NCBI GenBank assembly: GCA_037013495.1
Contig: CM072811.1
Location: forward strand, 23,897,659-23,961,658
DNA from: Hippophae tibetana
Taxonomy: Eukaryota > Streptophyta > Magnoliopsida > Rosales > Elaeagnaceae
Length of the DNA stretch: 64,000 nt
Reading direction: 5' to 3'
The position numbers and the translations under genes are program-made. The notes beneath the pieces are model-generated. The model saw only the letters and a program-made list of their open reading frames with translations, made no database searches and was not told the origin of the DNA. Position 1 is the stretch's first letter. Each line of letters opens with the position of its first letter. Of this stretch, positions 59,116 to 64,000 are shown piece by piece.

Positions 59116-62100
59116 ATTCTCTATAGCATAAAGTTATATTCTATTTGTGTTTAAAACTTTTGAAAGACTAAAAAAGAAATTAAGAATATCTTTGGTCGGA
59201 ATGACCAAATTCATGAAATAGATATTTTGAAAAACAAAAAAAATAATATTTTTAAAATTTATAATCATAAAAATAACTCTTCATGTTCAAGTTATATATT
59301 TTCAATATTAAAAAATATATATTTATCATATTATTTTAATTTGAATGTTTTAATAGTGGATACCATCCAATTAAATTACAATTAATTTAACTTAATTAAT
59401 ATTGAATGTTGTTCGATTTAATTGAACGAATGTTATTTTTATTATTATAATTTTTTTGATAAGTTATTTTCTATAATTTCCTCGTATATTTCAGGGTTAA
59501 CGTCAAGAATTAAAATTCTTGGAACTTTTAGGCTGTGTTCGGAAGCAGTATTCTAATAAGAGAAAAAAAAAATTGAAGGAAAAGGTTCTCTTGGATTGAG
59601 AAAACTGACCAGAAAACAAATATCAGGAAATTGGGAGTAAAGTTTTATTAAAAGAAACTTCTTACCCTTTGGAGTAATTTTATTTGTGTCTAGTAGCATA
59701 AATTTTACTTATACGTTAAATTTTTAATATATATATATATAACATAATTATTTAATATAATTTTATTTTTAAGCTCTTTTTATTAAAAAGAATATGTTTT
59801 CTTTTTGTAAAATATTAAAAATATTTATTTATTTACGTTATAAAAAAATTAAATATATTTTTTTTTCTTGATGAAATTAAAAATAAAACTAAAGATTTCG
59901 TACCATTAAATCAAATTTTTGTTAACTTTACGTACATGGATTTCGATATTAATTTACGTGGAACTCACAAATGTTTATAAATTGTATACTTTGTTTAAAT
60001 AATGCTATATAGTATTAGTGTAAAGCAGTACTATTATGTAGATACAAAAATAATTATTAATTAAAATTTAAAAAATTGTATAAAATCATCGGATATATGA
60101 CACACAAGTGATATTCAATAACAAAATGTTACTCTCAATTATTTTTGATCGTAGATACATTGAAATATAATTATAGTGGGATATAGTTTTCCTAATTTTG
60201 TTTTCTTCTCAAAACTCGCCATGTTTTTAAAAATCCATGGAAAATTCTCTGTCTTTTCGGATGTCAGTTAAAGAAGTTTTGAAATTCATGGGTATAAAGT
60301 GTGTAAAAATTTAAATATATTTAATTAAGATTTTATAAAAATCTTATAAAAAAATCTAATTGTATACAAAAAGTAACTGATTTTAAATGATTTTAGAAAC
60401 TCTGTTTTTATGGAATTTTTGTCGAACAAATGAGTTAAAAGTGAACATAGGAAAATCTCTATTAATTATTGTCTCCACACCTAAGATTTTCAAGGAATCA
60501 AGTAGTTCAGTGTAATGTTATTTATTAAAAAAAAACTAATCTCTCCAATTTTATATCACTAGAAAAGTCGTATAATTCAAAAAATTCTACTACTGTAAAT
60601 AATAAATTTAAAAAATTTAAATATATAATAATAATAATAATAATAACTTAAAAGAGTTGTACAATAATCGAGAATATAACAAAAAGATTGTTTATTGTAA
60701 AATTAAAAATTAGTTCTTTTCAAATTTTATAAATAATTTTTTTTTGGTAGATGGACGTAATAAAAAAAACTATTCACTTAATAGAAAATTTATCAAAATA
60801 TAATATTTTTAAAATAAATTATGTGGTTGATTTATTTGGGAAAAAAAATCTATAATCGAAAAATATTAGATGTAAGATATAAACAAGGTTTGAAATATCG
60901 ATATTAATGAAGATGTCGAGATATGATTTTTACAAAAATGTTGAAGATATTATCGTTGTGAATGAAAATTTTGGAAAAAAAATAACGAAAATTATGAAAA
61001 TTATATCAAAAAATATGAATTTTTTTATAAAACTTTATAAAACATCAAAAAAATCAATTACTTATATTTTAAACTAATTTTTATTTAATACATATTTTTT
61101 TAAATATGTAAAATATTTATATTAATCATTAAGTTGATTAATTAATTAAAACATTATATAATAAAATATATATTATTTTTGCTAAATATTATAAAATAAA
61201 TAGTTAAAATATTTAAAATAATTAAGTATATTATCTAATTGTAACTATTATAAATAGATAAATTTTAAAAGTATGAAAATAAATTTAATTGATTATTTGT
61301 TTTTAAAAGTACTTATATATATATAAAGAATATATTATCTATTACAAAAGTGAGAAAAAATTAAATTGTAATGATTGATAAAAAAGAAGAAAAAAGAGAA
61401 AAATAAATCAAGAATTGATTTTTTTTGGTATTTTGTTTGACATTTTAGTAGTATTTGGGCGATAATATCTATAATATCCAAGATATTTTAATTAAAAAAG
61501 AAATTTAAGCGATATTTTAATAACAACGATATTTTATTGACATTTTAGTAACATTGTTAATATTTTTATGATAATTTGATCAAAAAAAAATATGAGCATC
61601 ATATTTCAATATCAAAATGTGTAAAAAATACATTATCACGATAATGTCACCAAAAACTTCAAATTTTAAATGTTAAGGGATCAAAGTTTTCAATCCTACT
61701 TAGATAAGAGAACATGTAGACCACTAATTATATTGAGTTATATAAGTGATATAAGGAGAGAAATTATAGAAAAATATTGAAATAAATATACAGAGTTGGT
61801 TACAAGAGTTAAATATAAGTATATGATATTCTATAGTGTATAGTGTATCTATATAAGTGAGACAGGTGAATTTATTTATTTGAAATATTATAAAAATATT
61901 TAAGATTGGTTAAAATTTTATCAAATCTTAATTGAATAAATCATCGTTATTTTACCCAACCATTAAGCTTACTTTAAATTAATGCAAGCAATATGAATAT
62001 CGATTCTAATAAGATTTGGAATCATCTTTGTCATTAAAAAACATGCACTTTATAAGTGTAATTGCATGTAGTTTAAAAGAAACTACTATTATAAATCTAT

Positions 62101-64000
62101 ATTTAAAAAGTATATATACATATATATATATTATGCTTCTTCTTTTTTAGGATGGTTGAGAACCAAGTATGTTTCCTTCAAAAGCAAAGAATCAGATTTA
62201 GTCATTATTGCTTGGTTTTGAAGCTACTTATATGCCAACATATATGGCATCACCCTAGTATTATCATGTTTGCAGAATTTTTTTAATAGATAAAATAATA
62301 ATTGTGTGTTTTGAGTCTCAATCTAACAAAAAGGATAATAAGTCTTACCTTTAGATTATTAAGTTAATTATATGTTTGTAATATTAAGTCTCATGTAAGA
62401 TAGATATATCTACTCAATTGAAATTAGGTCAAGTAGAGTTGAATTGGTTTTTATATTTTATATGTTTATATAAATTGGATTTGGTTTTGATAATACAAAA
62501 ATCAATTTGTATATGATCGTTAAGTTTTTAAAATTTAGAAATCAATATTTAATCGAACAAACCTATATATTATTAATACACATATTTATTTTTTAATATT
62601 ATATATTTATATTAATGTCATATATATTTATGATTATATAATTTTAGTTTTATTCTTTATGTCAATTTAGAAAAGAAATCATCTTATATTACTTTCTCTT
62701 ATATTTATTTTTATAAATATTTAATAAAAAAAATAATTTAAATTACAATTTATTCTTAGAGTTTAAATAATTTAGTCATTTTCAAGAGTTTCTTTACTTG
62801 AAAATCGATTACCAATTCTAATTTAAATAGTGATATATAACTTTCTTTGAATTAAATTGATAATTGAATATTAAATCTTATATATTAATTTAATAATAAT
62901 ATATTTTCAATATAATCTAAATTCATTTTAAAAATAAGTAGTTTAAAACTATCAAACCAAATTCTAACGTTTCTGATATTTTATAGATTTATTTTGATTA
63001 TTGATTTAATAAATTAATATATATAAACTCCGTTAATATTTTACCAACATCTTAAGTACACTCATCCTTATTCTCACGACAGAGTTGTATTTAATGAAAC
63101 TTTTGTACTTCCATTCCGTTTTGGGTTCTTCAATCAAGAAAGTGCAAAAGTTCCTCTAAATTTAAGTTTGATGGGATATGAGAAAGGGTTAAATGCCATA
63201 ACAATGTGCGTGGAGGAAGACTCAAACTCTAGAGTTAACAGTCAATCAAAATACCATTTAATCAATTCAGCGCACACAACACACTTGTATCCTCTTGTTC
63301 TAATTTTTAATAGTATCTTATGATGTTATTAATGTAGCATCTGCAATTTGTGTTGGGTGGTTTGGCTTGAATTACCACCATGAAGAAACATTAATATTAA
63401 GTTTACTAATAAAATTGCAAAATTAGGAGACAATTTAATAGTCATTATTTATGATAAATGGGTTTTGGGTTCATTTTGTTTGGTGAATTTATAATTATTA
63501 AAATTAATCAATTTGATCATGTAATTTCAAATTTAGGTTAAATTAGTCCAATTCTTTTAAATGATAATTTTGTAGGGATAAAATTAAATTTTTTAAACTC
63601 TGTCTTCTTCCCCACTCCTCTCTCTACGTCTATATTTCATCAACTAAATATTTTCTCATTTCTCTCTTTATTAATCTTTCTCATCATACTTACAATAAAG
63701 TAATCAGACTTAATTTAATATCAAATTATGACATGAGATAAGTTATTGATATAATATTACTAAGTTGTAATTTTACTCCTAGACATAGTAAAGCTATCAA
63801 ATCTTTAGGAGAGTTTTTTTTGCATCTTAAAGGTCCAATGTTTTCTTAAAAATGAGTTAGTGGCAAAGAAGCGGAGGTCACTCTTCTTTGATGGTAGGTA
63901 AGCCTACGAGAAGTAGTATTTTTATTAAAAAATATCAATTTTATATTTAAAAATATGATTTTAAAAAATAGACTAACTTAATAGTCATAGGACTAATATG
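59116..64000. other. AT-rich DNA with no recognisable gene
   Basis: No coding similarity is seen in any frame. Minor items are an (AAT)n microsatellite near 60628-60650, (AT)n runs near 59730 and 62110, and GATATT-rich sequence between about 60890 and 61690 that may be an old element. About 63160-63290 is less AT-rich but carries no open frame of note. Confidence 0.6.

Noticed and set aside
60890..61690. GATATT-rich, partly palindromic region suggestive of an old MITE
   Set aside because: Low complexity and AT bias make chance self-similarity likely; ends cannot be defined.
1..64000. tRNA, rRNA, snoRNA or microRNA genes
   Set aside because: No cloverleaf with A/B boxes or other recognisable RNA signature was seen by eye. 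A covariance-model search would be decisive.

Overview
This is a window of plant nuclear DNA, almost certainly from a eudicot. Two host genes with canonical GT-AG introns sit in AT-rich DNA crowded with decayed LTR retrotransposons, MITEs and minisatellites. I saw no tRNA, rRNA, CRISPR array or bacterial operon structure. The species cannot be named from the sequence alone.

Layout. 1-13583 is a nested retrotransposon cluster. A Ty3/gypsy pol fragment and its LTR (1-2077) abut a Ty1/copia element on the + strand (2078-3406). That copia reading frame is split by a 9.6-kb LTR-element insertion (3407-12983) and resumes at 12984-13583. The inserted element's two LTRs were each later hit by Ty3-type LTRs (4191-8019 and 9990-about 11562). 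13584-15896 is AT-rich upstream DNA. 15897-23458 (+) is a four-exon clade-D PP2C phosphatase gene of 381 codons plus stop. Its first intron holds a truncated copia fragment and its second holds nested Tourist-like MITEs with a telomere-motif minisatellite. 24500-26220 (-) is another decayed copia. 27444-53504 (+) is a complete 23-exon SRFR1 gene (1046 aa) spread over 26 kb. Its introns contain a long-armed foldback element, a sense Ty3/gypsy remnant, several MITEs and an antisense copia with both LTRs. 54593-59115 (-) is a copia element with both LTRs but most of its reverse transcriptase deleted. 59116-64000 is very AT-rich DNA with no recognisable gene.

How the genes work together. The two host genes are independent single-copy-type genes on the same strand. 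In other plants the PP2C clade acts on growth and H+-ATPase signalling, and SRFR1 is a TPR adaptor that restrains NLR-mediated immunity. Both reading frames are intact across every splice junction despite the intronic elements, so selection has evidently kept them. The retroelements are mostly dead: premature stops, frameshifts, deletions and a lost protease active site.

I did not find a convincing new biological system. The best leads are regulatory and structural. One LTR promoter carries five exact ABRE/G-box nonamers upstream of a TATA box. Another LTR carries an array of heat-shock-element-like TTCnnGAA sites. An immune-repressor gene carries an unusually large antisense and sense retroelement load. 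A copia fragment is flanked by about 55-bp direct repeats of host intron sequence.
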